Origin: DASQZK01 sp963764345
GTDB taxonomy: Bacteria; Bacteroidota; Bacteroidia; Bacteroidales; GCA-2748055
Direction: 5' to 3'
Assembly: GCA_963764345.1 (NCBI GenBank)
Contig: CAVXSF010000009.1
Span: 558,001-622,000 of the forward strand
Length of the DNA stretch: 64,000 nucleotides
The stretch's first letter is position 1. Each line of letters opens with the position of its first letter. The position numbers were made by a program, and so were the translations under genes. Under the pieces are notes generated by a model, which was not told the origin of the DNA, searched no databases, and saw nothing but the letters and a program-made list of their open reading frames with translations. This document shows, piece by piece, positions 27,087-36,779 of the stretch.

Positions 27087-27881
27087 CTATGCTTCTGATT
27101 TTTTTTCTTCTGAGTTTTCCTCTGCGTCCTTATCTTCAGCAGGTCCGGCTGCATTTTCTTCCTTAGCAGTTTCGGCAACAGGCTCTTCGGTTGTTTCCTC
27201 AGCAGCAGTTTCAGGACTCACCTCTTCAGCAGGTGTTTCTTCAACGGCTTCAACAGGTGTTTCTTCAACAGCTTCAGCAGGTGTTTCTTCAACGACGTTT
27301 CTTCAGCAGTGTGTTTCTTCAACGGCTTCAGCAGGTGTTTCTTCAACAGCTTCAGCTACCGTTTCCTCAGCAACTTCAACCTGTTCCTGCTCCTCGGCTG
27401 CTTCAGTTTCCTTAGCATTCATTTGTGCAAGCCTCTTGGCCAGCTCTGCGGCTCTTGCTTCCTTAATTTTGGATTCCCTGGCCAGACGGTCTCTTTCAAC
27501 ATCTTCTTTGGATTTGGCCAGTGAATCAACCTTGTTCTGAATCTGGGCTTCCTTCGCGGTCATCCATTCGGTGAACCTTTTTTCGGCCTCCTCATCTGAA
27601 AACGCATTTTTTCTAACTCCTTCCACAAGATGTTTTTTATATAAAACACCTTTGTATGAAAGAATAGCTCTGCATGTATCTGTAGGTTGAGCGCCCTTCT
27701 GAACCCAATCAAGTGCTTTGTCGAAGTCCAGTTCAATCGTAGCAGGATTAGTATTCGGATTATACGATCCAATCCTTTCAATGTATCTACCATCCCGTGG
27801 CGCCCTGCTATCAGTTACAACAATGTGATAATACGGCTTTCTTTTGCGGCCTTGTCTTGTCAATCTGATTTTTACAGGCAT
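27087..27881 (-). CDS. rpsP: 30S ribosomal protein bS16 with long acidic repeat tail, interrupted
   Basis: The first 80 residues are a normal bS16 (MPVKIRLTRQGRKRKPYYHI, VVTDSRAPRDGRYIERIGSY). A charged helical extension follows, then an Ala/Glu/Thr/Pro-rich tail with a repeating VEETPAEA unit (24 bases per repeat). The reading frame meets TGA at 27303-27305 within the repeats, giving 192 residues. After the stop the same frame continues VEETPAEAVEETPVEAVEET to a TAG at 27087-27089, 8 bases before rimM. The interruption looks like a pair of compensating indels in the repeat (ACACACTG where other copies have ACACCTG). Bacteroidetes bS16 often has such a C-terminal extension. Confidence 0.88.
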
Positions 27882-27930
27882 ACTCTAATTAATAATAAAT
27901 GATTAAAACCTACAATTTTTAAAGTGGTCG

Positions 27931-27938
27931 CAAAGATA
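27931..27938 (-). promoter_or_regulatory. Bacteroidetes -7 promoter element before rpsP
   Basis: On the minus strand TATCTTTG fits TAnnTTTG exactly, 50 bases upstream of the rpsP ATG. Confidence 0.7.
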
Positions 27939-28198
27939 ATTGTTAATTCCTTAAGTTCAAAGGAGAAAGATAAAAATAGATTCTAATCTGTAAAGTCAAC
28001 GCAGAAATACCGATTCCTGCTCTTCCCCCCCTCACTTCCTCACTTCTTAACTTCTTAACTTCCTCACCTCTTCCTTTTTATAAATCTTTATCAACAACCG
28101 TCTTTAATCCCGTTCAAAAGTCGTAATTTTAAAGCGCCGATGCCAGAAACTCAACTATTCTGTTATTCAGCATTTTACAAATAAAAAAGATAGATTCC
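27939..28198. other. Intergenic region before dnaE
   Basis: No gene is seen. It contains a pyrimidine-rich stretch at about 28019-28078 with repeated CTTCCTCA/CTTCTTAA words, and TAATTTTA (28124-28131), one base short of a -7 core, as a possible dnaE promoter. Confidence 0.5.
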
Positions 28199-31100
28199 GT
28201 GGAGTGGTTTTTGATTTTTGATACTGAGACAACCGGATTACCATTACGAAATGATGCTCCTCCTGAGGATCTTGAAAACTGGCCAAGGCTGGTACAACTT
28301 GCCTGGCAGCTCCATGATCCTGAAGGGAAACTGAATGCTGCTAAAAGCTATCTGATCAGGCCGGAGGGCTTCACCATACCTTATAGTGCCGAAAAAATTC
28401 ACGGGATATCCACAGAAAGGGCTCTGACCGAGGGCAGACCTCTTCCTGAAGTCCTGCAGGAATTTGCCCTTGATGTGGAACAATCGAGGCTTTTAATTGG
28501 CCATAACATCGATTTTGATGTCAATATTGTAGCCGCTGAATTTATCCGAACCGGCATTCTCAACCAGTTTCTCGAGAAGCCGAAACTCTGCACCAAAATT
28601 GAAAGTACGGATTTCTGTGCTCTGCCGGGAGGAAAAGGTGGACGGTTCAAGTGGCCGAACCTGTCGGAACTGCACCGTAAGCTTTTTGACGAAGACTTTT
28701 CGGATGCCCATAATGCTTCCGGCGACGTCATCGCAACGGCAAGATGTTTCCTCGAACTTGCAAGGCTGGGTGTTATCCGGGAAAATAAGCTTCATTTCAC
28801 CCCCGAAGAGTACCGGATATTCCTGGAGAAGAATCCGGCACCCGTTAAGCCTGCAGATATTTCCGTCACACCAAACAGGAGTCCTGAGGAGATCCCCATC
28901 CTTCCGGAGGCCGGGGAAACGGTCCCGGATACGAAAGTCTTGAATATCCCTTTCACTCATCTTCACGTACACTCCCAGTATTCCATTCTGGATGGTGCGG
29001 CAGGGATTTCCGACCTGGTAAAAAAGGCCCGGGAAGACGGGATGACAGCCCTGGCCCTTACCGATCACGGGAATATGTTTGGTGCCAAAGTTTTTCACAA
29101 TGAGGCTAAAAAACACCAGATCAAGCCCATTCTTGGTTGCGAGGTATATGTGGCGCGGCGGACCCGGTTTGACAAGGAAGATAAGAATGACGGGAGCGGT
29201 GATCATCTTATCCTTCTCGCCAAAGATATAACCGGGTACCGGAATCTTACCCGCATCGTTTCACTTGGATGGACCGAAGGTTTTTATTATAAACCCCGTA
29301 TTGACAAGGATCTCCTGAAGACATACCATGAAGGCCTGATTGCCTGTTCAGCCTGCCTGGGTGGTGAGGTGGCCCGTACGATCATGAACAGCAGTGTTGA
29401 AGAAGGTGAAAAAGTCATTCTTGAATACAAGGAAATTTTCGGAGATGACTTCTACCTCGAGCTGATGCGGCATCACTCAGGGGATCCGGAAACTGATCAG
29501 CGGGTATACAAAGACCAGGTATATGTTAACGGTATTCTCTTACAACTGGGGGAAAAACACCATATTAAATGCATCGCCACCAACGACAGTCATTTTATAA
29601 ATCCTGAAGATGCCGCTGCCCATGACCGGCTGATCTGTCTCAGTACCGGCAGGGAGCTGGACGATCCAAACCGGATGAGGTACACCCGGCAGGAATGGCT
29701 CAAAACGCAGGCTGAAATGAGGGAACTGTTCGCAGATGTTCCCGAAGTCATTGAAAACACACAGGAAATCGTGGATAAGGTAGAACTTTACGACCTGAAC
29801 CGTAAGCCCATTATGCCCGATTTTCCACTGCCCGAAGGCTTCAGTGATGAAGATGAGTACTTGCGTTTCCTTACTCTGGAGGGAGCTAAGAGTCGTTATG
29901 GCGAAATGGACCAGCCGATAACGGAACGTATTGATTTCGAACTGGAGACCATAAAAAAGATGGGCTTCCCTGGATATTTTCTCATCGTACAGGACTTTAT
30001 CAATGCCGCCCGGAAAATGGGTGTTGCCGTCGGCCCGGGTCGCGGCTCGGCGGCAGGATCGGTAGTGGCCTACTGTACCCGGATCACCGATATCGACCCT
30101 CTTAAGTACAACCTCCTTTTTGAAAGGTTCCTTAATCCCGACCGTATTTCAATGCCCGATATCGATATCGACTTTGATGAAGACGGCCGTGATGAAGTTC
30201 TGCGCTGGGTTGTGAATAAATATGGTCATGAGAGGGTCGCCCAGATCATCACCTTCGGGACAATGGCCGCCAAAATGGCCATCCGGGATGTTGCCAGGAT
30301 CCAGAAGCTACCCCTCTCCGAGGCCGATCGTCTCGCCAAACTGGTTCCTGAAAGGCCCGGCATAACCCTTAAAAAGGCCTATCAGGAGGAACCCGAACTT
30401 CAGAAAGAACGCAAGTCGGGAAACGAACTGGTCACCTCCACCCTGAAATATGCCGAGACCCTTGAAGGATCCGTCAGACATACCGGGCTCCATGCCTGCG
30501 GAATTATCATCGGACGCGATGACCTTATCGATCACATCCCCATCTGTACTTCAAAGGATTCCGACCTCCTGGTTACCCAGTTCGACGGAAAACATGTTGA
30601 AGATGTCGGCATGCTCAAAATGGACTTTCTGGGGCTCAAAACCCTGTCCATCATCAAAGATGCCGTGGAGAACATCAAAGAATCGAGGAATGAGACCGTG
30701 GATATAGAGAATGTTACCCTCGAAGATGAAGAAACGTACAAGCTTTACAGCCGCGGGGATACTACAGGACTGTTCCAGTTTGAATCTCCCGGGATGAAAA
30801 AACACCTTCGGAACCTTAAGCCTAACCGTTTTGAGGACCTGATCGCCATGAACGCCCTTTACCGACCGGGGCCGATGGAGTACATTCCCAATTATATCGA
30901 CAGGAAACATGGCAGGGAAAAGATCTCCTATGCCCTCCCGGAAATGGAGGAAGAGCTGAAAGAGACCTACGGGATCACCGTCTACCAGGAGCAGGTGATG
31001 CGACTTTCCAGTAAACTCGCCGGCTTTACACGTGGTGAAGCCGATTCGTTGAGGAAGGCCATGGGGAAGAAGATCAAAAAAATGATGGATGAGCTGAAGG

Positions 31101-32452
31101 AAAAATTTGTCGAAGGCTGCAGTAAAAATAATTTCAGCGAGGAAGTGGTCCTTAAAATCTGGGCCGACTGGGAAGCATTTGCCCAGTATGCTTTCAATAA
31201 ATCCCATTCCACTTGTTACGCCTTCGTCTCATACCAGACTGCCTATCTTAAGGCCCATTACCCCGCCGAATTTATGGCAGCCGTTCTCAGCCGGAATATT
31301 ACGGATATTAAAAAGATCGGACTGTTCATGGATGAAAGCCGCCGCATGGGAATCTCTGTGCTGGGTCCGGATGTTAACGAAAGTAAAGTGAAATTCACCG
31401 TCAACAGGAAAGGGAATATCAGGTTCGGTCTTGGGGCTGTCAAGGGAGTCGGTGAAGCTGCGGTAACTGGAATAATCGAAGAGAGAAAGGAAAAAGGGCC
31501 ATTTAAAGACATGTACGATTTTATAGAGCGTGTCGATCTCCGCATCGTTAACCGGAAAAGCATCGAAGGTCTGGCCCTGGCCGGAGCATTCGACTGTTTC
31601 CCCGAAATCAACAGGTCACAGTATATGCTCCCGGCAGGTAATGATCAGAGCTTTATCGAAAGCCTGATCCGTTACGGGAACCTGGTTAGCAACGAAAAAA
31701 TGAGTTCTCAACAGTCGCTGTTCGGAGAAACACACACCGAAACCGTCTTCCGTCCCGAACCTTCTCCTGCCGAAGAGATGAACCTCCTCGACAAAATCAA
31801 CAAGGAGAAAGAACTGATCGGCATGTATCTCACGGCTCATCCTCTCGACCAGTTCAGACCCATCATCGATAACCTTTGTAATACCAACCTGTATACCCTG
31901 AACAATGACCTTCAGAGACTCGTGGGAAAGGACATCGTTTTTCCCGGAATCGTGAAATCATTCCGGCAGGGCATCTCTCAAAAAAATAACCGTCCCTTTG
32001 GAAATGCTGTCCTGGAAGATTATAACGATACGTACCAGCTGGGCCTGTGGGGGAATGATGTTATCAACTATAAAAATTTTTTCACCCCGGGTCTGCTTCT
32101 ACTCGTTAAAGGCTTTGTGGAGGAATGGGAATCCAAGAAAGACGGAAGGAAAGGGGTCTCCGTCAGACTCAAATCAATTCACATGCTTTCAGAAGCCAGG
32201 AATGAGCTGATCAAGGAAGTGAAACTTTCCCTAAACCTGGAAGGGATAACCGATGAACTGATGGAAGGCCTTCAACCCTTTATTAATAAAGGCGTGAGAA
32301 AAAACAACGAAAAACTTTTGCGTTTTCAGATTGTTGATAGTGAAACCAACCTGAAAATCGACATGTTTTCCAGAAATCAGTACATCGATATATCCGATCA
32401 GTTTTTTGATTTTGTTCTGAATTTTCCGGAAGTTGATTGCCGGTTAAACTAA
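28199..32452 (+). CDS. dnaE: DNA polymerase III alpha subunit with fused N-terminal 3'-5' exonuclease
   Basis: 1417 residues from a GTG start at 28199. Residues 1-190 are a DnaQ-like DEDDh exonuclease (FDTETTGLP with D8 and E10, GHNIDFDVN, DAHNASGDVIATARC). The PHP domain starts near residue 252 (FTHLHVHSQYSILDGAAG). The polymerase core follows, with the catalytic Asp motif PDIDIDFDEDGRDEVLR near residue 652 and LYRPGPMEYIPNYIDRKHG. A helix-hairpin-helix region (FGLGAVKGVGEAAV) and an OB fold (VFPGIVKSFRQGISQ) complete the C-terminus. It is the replicative polymerase; the fused exonuclease should provide proofreading in cis. The exonuclease precedes the PHP domain, unlike PolC where it is inserted in it. 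trxA follows 64 bases later. Confidence 0.96.
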   Translation: MEWFLIFDTETTGLPLRNDAPPEDLENWPRLVQLAWQLHDPEGKLNAAKSYLIRPEGFTIPYSAEKIHGISTERALTEGRPLPEVLQEFALDVEQSRLLIGHNIDFDVNIVAAEFIRTGILNQFLEKPKLCTKIESTDFCALPGGKGGRFKWPNLSELHRKLFDEDFSDAHNASGDVIATARCFLELARLGVIRENKLHFTPEEYRIFLEKNPAPVKPADISVTPNRSPEEIPILPEAGETVPDTKVLNIPFTHLHVHSQYSILDGAAGISDLVKKAREDGMTALALTDHGNMFGAKVFHNEAKKHQIKPILGCEVYVARRTRFDKEDKNDGSGDHLILLAKDITGYRNLTRIVSLGWTEGFYYKPRIDKDLLKTYHEGLIACSACLGGEVARTIMNSSVEEGEKVILEYKEIFGDDFYLELMRHHSGDPETDQRVYKDQVYVNGILLQLGEKHHIKCIATNDSHFINPEDAAAHDRLICLSTGRELDDPNRMRYTRQEWLKTQAEMRELFADVPEVIENTQEIVDKVELYDLNRKPIMPDFPLPEGFSDEDEYLRFLTLEGAKSRYGEMDQPITERIDFELETIKKMGFPGYFLIVQDFINAARKMGVAVGPGRGSAAGSVVAYCTRITDIDPLKYNLLFERFLNPDRISMPDIDIDFDEDGRDEVLRWVVNKYGHERVAQIITFGTMAAKMAIRDVARIQKLPLSEADRLAKLVPERPGITLKKAYQEEPELQKERKSGNELVTSTLKYAETLEGSVRHTGLHACGIIIGRDDLIDHIPICTSKDSDLLVTQFDGKHVEDVGMLKMDFLGLKTLSIIKDAVENIKESRNETVDIENVTLEDEETYKLYSRGDTTGLFQFESPGMKKHLRNLKPNRFEDLIAMNALYRPGPMEYIPNYIDRKHGREKISYALPEMEEELKETYGITVYQEQVMRLSSKLAGFTRGEADSLRKAMGKKIKKMMDELKEKFVEGCSKNNFSEEVVLKIWADWEAFAQYAFNKSHSTCYAFVSYQTAYLKAHYPAEFMAAVLSRNITDIKKIGLFMDESRRMGISVLGPDVNESKVKFTVNRKGNIRFGLGAVKGVGEAAVTGIIEERKEKGPFKDMYDFIERVDLRIVNRKSIEGLALAGAFDCFPEINRSQYMLPAGNDQSFIESLIRYGNLVSNEKMSSQQSLFGETHTETVFRPEPSPAEEMNLLDKINKEKELIGMYLTAHPLDQFRPIIDNLCNTNLYTLNNDLQRLVGKDIVFPGIVKSFRQGISQKNNRPFGNAVLEDYNDTYQLGLWGNDVINYKNFFTPGLLLLVKGFVEEWESKKDGRKGVSVRLKSIHMLSEARNELIKEVKLSLNLEGITDELMEGLQPFINKGVRKNNEKLLRFQIVDSETNLKIDMFSRNQYIDISDQFFDFVLNFPEVDCRLN

Positions 32453-32516
32453 TTTACTTGCTATTTTTAGCTGTTCATTTATAAAAACATTGTTTAACAT
32501 AAACAGGAGATAAATC

Positions 32517-32834
32517 ATGGCTATTGAATTGACAGACAGTAATTTTGATGAATTGGTGCTTAAATCTGAAAAGCCCGTCATTGTCGATTTCTGGGCAGAA
32601 TGGTGTGGCCCCTGCCGTATGGTGGGCCCAATCGTACACGAAATTGGTGAGGAATACCCGGATCGGGCTGTTGTGGGGAAACTGGATGTTGACAGTAATC
32701 CCGGAGTTACGCAGAAGTTCGGAATCAGGAATATACCCACCATTCTTTTTTTCAAAGATGGTGAAGTTGCTGACAAGCAGGTCGGTGTAGCTGCAAAAAG
32801 TGTGCTGGTAAATAAACTGGAAGCCTTGCTTTAA
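32517..32834 (+). CDS. trxA: Thioredoxin
   Basis: 105 residues, classical thioredoxin with VIVDFWAEWCGPCRMVGPIV (redox Cys pair WCGPC) and the cis-Pro loop GIRNIPTILFFKDGE. It reduces protein disulfides in the cytoplasm. The dnaE-trxA order is frequent in Bacteroidetes. Confidence 0.97.
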   Translation: MAIELTDSNFDELVLKSEKPVIVDFWAEWCGPCRMVGPIVHEIGEEYPDRAVVGKLDVDSNPGVTQKFGIRNIPTILFFKDGEVADKQVGVAAKSVLVNKLEALL

Positions 32835-32997
32835 GACCTCCCATTCTTTTAAGGAAAAATTTTATACCTTAACTGCAGTAATGCGGCAACGAACAGATGA
32901 TGCAGGGTGAATGACCGGCACTTTGCATTCTTTGTTCGGTTTTAAACCGGGGTATAACCCTGGCGGGATTTGGTGAATCAATGAATTTATTACTCGT

Positions 32998-33594
32998 ATG
33001 ACAGGATTAGAAAGGGTTTGTATATTTTGTGCCTCAAGCCCGGGCATTGACCAGGAATTTTTCGATGCGGCGGAAATTCTGGCAAGGGAGCTTGTCAAAA
33101 ACGACATTGCTATAAATTACGGTGGCGGAGGTGTGGGTCTCATGGGGACAATAGCCGATGTCATGCTTGCTGAAGGAGGTCAGGTAACGGGGTACATCCC
33201 GCATTTTATGGTGGAAATGGAATGGGCTCATACCGGAGTCAGCGACCTGGTTGTGGTACGGGATATGCATGAGAGAAAGTACCTGATGAGAAAAGATGCG
33301 GATGCCATTATTGCACTCCCCGGAGGTGTCGGTACACTGGAAGAACTTATGGAGGTTATCAGCCTGAAACAACTCGGACAGTATACCAAACCTATCCTCA
33401 TTCTGAACACAAACCATTTCTATGATCCCTTGCTGAAGCTTTTACAGAATATGTCTGAACAGAAATTCATGCGGGAAATTCACAAAAATTTATGGCAGGT
33501 AGTGCAGTCGCCGGATAAGGTTGTGAGTGGCATCCTCAATTCACCGGCCTGGGACAGTGCGGCCATAAAATATGCCGCAGTGCTTAAGCACTGA
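32998..33594 (+). CDS. LOG family protein (cytokinin riboside monophosphate phosphoribohydrolase-like)
   Basis: 198 residues, TIGR00730 type Rossmann fold. Signature blocks are VCIFCASSPGIDQEFFDAAE, INYGGGGVGLMGTIADVML and ALPGGVGTLEELMEVISLKQ (PGGxGTxxE). Members cleave the N-glycosidic bond of nucleoside 5'-monophosphates such as AMP or cytokinin nucleotides. Its last 11 bases overlap the convergent sensor gene. Confidence 0.92.
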   Translation: MTGLERVCIFCASSPGIDQEFFDAAEILARELVKNDIAINYGGGGVGLMGTIADVMLAEGGQVTGYIPHFMVEMEWAHTGVSDLVVVRDMHERKYLMRKDADAIIALPGGVGTLEELMEVISLKQLGQYTKPILILNTNHFYDPLLKLLQNMSEQKFMREIHKNLWQVVQSPDKVVSGILNSPAWDSAAIKYAAVLKH

Positions 33595-36500
33595 ACTTTC
33601 GCCCGATGATCAGGATATCGTCTACCTGTTCGATATTCCCGCGCCAGGCTTCAAGAGTATTGTCGAGAATGACTTTTTGTTCCTCCATGGTACGGTCAAC
33701 GAGATTCCTGAACAGTTCTTTCATGGGCCCGGCTTTGAATTTCTTTCCGGTCTCACCCCCAAACTGATCGGCATAACCGTCGGAGAAGATATACATCACA
33801 TCATCTTTCTGAACCTTCACCTTGTGTGGTGTAAATTTCCGGTCGGCTTCCAGTGAAGAAGATCTGCCGATGGAGAAGCGGTCAGCTTTGACTTCGATAA
33901 TCTCCCCATCCCTCAAGATGACCAGCGGATTGTATGCCCCGGAGAATTCTATTTCCTTCTTTTTGCGGTCATAGCACACCAGGGCCACATCCATCCCGTC
34001 ATAAATGGTTCCGTCTTCGTCATGACCTTTTAGATTGAAGATCACTTCCTCATTCAGGCTGTTGAGGATATCCGAGGGTTCGAGGATTCCCTTTTCCCTG
34101 ACCACCTTATTGAGTGAATTGTATCCGATAATAGACATCAGTGCTCCCGGAACTCCATGCCCGGTACAATCGACCGCAGCCATAAATTCACGGTCACCGA
34201 TTACATCGAACCAGTAAAAATCCCCACTGACAATATCCTTGGGTTTAAAGAGAATGAAGGTATCTGAAAAGGGAATTTTCGGTGGAAGGATCGCGAACTG
34301 AATACGTTTGGCGTACCGGATGCTGTCGGTAATATCCTTGTTCTTCTGGGCCAGTTCCTCTTTCTGCGCCACTACTTCTGCAGTACGTATCATGACCTTG
34401 TCTTCGAGTATCCACTTCTCCCTGACCAGGTTTCTTTCCCGGATCTTAACATAGAGAACGATGGCGGATGCCCCGGTAAAGATACAGATCAGGATAAACC
34501 ACCAGGCCTTGTAAAAGGGGGGCCTGATCTGAAAATGGAAGGTCACCGGATTGGCATTCCAGTAGCCCTCACTGTTACTGGCCTTTACTTTAAAGACGTA
34601 GCGGCCCGGAGCGAGGGCAGGGTAGGTCACTGTCGTTTGTTCAGTCACCGGTCGCCAGTCATTGTCGGCACCATCAAGCATGATCTGGTATCTGACTGCA
34701 TCGGGATTTGTCAGGCATATACTGATATAATCGAGGATAATATCGTTTTCAGTATAATTAAGATGCAAACCTGAGGTCATCGCCCGGTCTTCAAGATTGA
34801 CCCTGAAACTGATGATATGGGTCAGAGGCGTGGTATCTCTTCTTGCGGCGATGTACGGATCAAACCTGGTTACGCCCGATACGGTACCAAACCAGATAAA
34901 CCCTTTGTTGTCGACACTAACTGAATTGGGTTTGGTTTCGATACCCACGAATCCGTTCTTCCTGGTGTACGAGTAGAGCTTATCCCTTTGCTGATGATAG
35001 ATATTCAGACCTTTATTGGTCCCGATATAAATATTCCCTTCCGGGTCGGTATCCACAAGGTTGATCAGGTTGGCTAGCAGTCCGTCGCTTTCCTTGAACT
35101 CCCTTAGGATCTTCCCCGCTACCGGGTCTATCACCACAACTCCACGGGCTTCTGTTCCGACCCAAAGCCTGCCAGATTTATCGGAAACCATGCAGGTAGG
35201 AGTGAAGCTCCTCAGAAAGAGGCAAAGCCCTGAACGAGTCAGCTTCCATGTAACTCAGCCCTTCTCCGTCGGAACCAACCCACAGGACACCTGAGGGTGC
35301 CTGATAAATTGATGTTATTACATTCCCGGCAAGACCGGACGTCTGGGTAAAATAGGAGGCTGACCTGGTATCATAGTCATAGCCGACCAGTCCGTCGAGC
35401 GTACCAGTCCATATCTTACCATCTTTACCTGTTTCCATCGCGGTGACCACGAGGGAGGAGAGATAGGAATTCAGACCGGGTTCATATGTAAAATGCCCCA
35501 TTGTTGCTGTCGAAAGTAAACACGCCCTGGTTATCGGTAGCTATCCATATCCGGCCTTTCCTGTCTTCCTTGAGCATCCTGATGCGGTTACCCTTGAGCT
35601 TATAAAAGTTGGAAAAGGCAGCCAGGCCTTTTTTGTCCGGATCAAAAATACTGATTCCGTCATTGGTTCCGAACCAGAACCTCCCGTCGCCGGCCTGCAG
35701 TACCGACCATACCTGGGGGTTGGTAAGACCGTCATCGCGAAAGAAGGAGATGAACTGTTCACCTTTAAAGATGGCGAGGCCATGTTCATTGGTACCTATG
35801 AGAAGATTGCCTTCTTTATCGGCTGCCATACACCTGATCATCTCATCCGAAAGCCCATTGGATTTATCGAATGTTTGAACTCCCGACATGCCAATCCTGG
35901 ATAAGCCCCCACCCCAGGTGCCGACCCAGATATTACCGTCCTCATCTTCATTGACAGAACTTATCCAGTTTGATCCCAGACCGTCCCGGATATCATATAC
36001 CCTGAAGGTATCCAGCGTACTTTCATACTTATACAGGCCACCATGGTACGTGCCAAACCAGAGATCATCCTTAGAATCCTCGAACATAACGGTAATCTGG
36101 AAAAAGCTGGGCATTCCGTCGATGTGAAATCCTGAGAAATCATCAGTATCCGGGTTATATGTTTTAATAAAAGCATCCGTAATAAAATACATGGTGCTGT
36201 CTTTGCCACTATACGCACCAAATATCCGGTCGCTCAGTTTATCGCCGATATACTGTTCTTTGACCGATTCATCCATGGTGGTGCCCACCCGGGTAATCCT
36301 GACGGCCCCCGAGAGTTCGCTTGTAATCCATAAAGCACCGCCGGGACCTGTCATAATCGATGTTATGTCGCTGTTGAACATAGCTCCCGGTTCGGAAAAA
36401 ATCCTGAAATGATGTCCGTCGTAGATGGAAATCCCGCCTCCGGCATGGCCCAGCCAAAGCAGCCCGTTCCGGTCAAGGTACAACACTTTCACGCCATTCT

Positions 36501-36746
36501 CTGCCAGACCATTTTCCATCGTATAATTCATGAATTCTTTCCCGTCAAAACGGCTTACCCCGGCACGGGTACCCAGCCAGAGATAATCATTCTGGTCCTG
36601 GAGAATGCAGAAAACGGTAGATTGTGCAAGACCATCCGAGACATTGTAAGTGTCGAAGAAAAAGTTTTGCGCGGAAAGATTCGCCGGTAAGGCCAAATGC
36701 CACAATCAAACATCAGCCTTATCGGGAATTGCAGTATATCTTTCAT
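33584..36746 (-). CDS. Two-component-type propeller sensor with SpoIIE phosphatase domain, frameshifted
   Basis: The likely start is 36746 (MKDILQFPIRLMFD), which with one shift near 36705 completes a signal peptide ending PANLSAQ. Then follow many propeller repeats (DYLWLGTRAGVSRFDGKEF, GNIWVGTWGGGLSRIG, GRIWIATDNQGVFTFD, GRLWVGTEARGVVVID), a Y_Y_Y domain (PVTEQTTVTYPALAPGRYVF), one membrane helix (AWWFILICIFTGASAIVLYV), a coiled linker (AEVVAQKEELAQKNKDITDS) and a SpoIIE/PP2C-like Ser/Thr phosphatase (FKPKDIVSGDFYWFDVIG, AVDCTGHGVPGALMSIIGYN, MYIFSDGYADQFGG). Further shifts lie near 35490 and 35185. Restored length is about 1050 residues. It should sense an extracytoplasmic ligand and dephosphorylate a cytoplasmic partner. 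It follows the caspase gene by 33 bases. Confidence 0.87.
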
Positions 36747-36779
36747 CCGTGAATGACGGAAGGGTAAAACCATTATACC

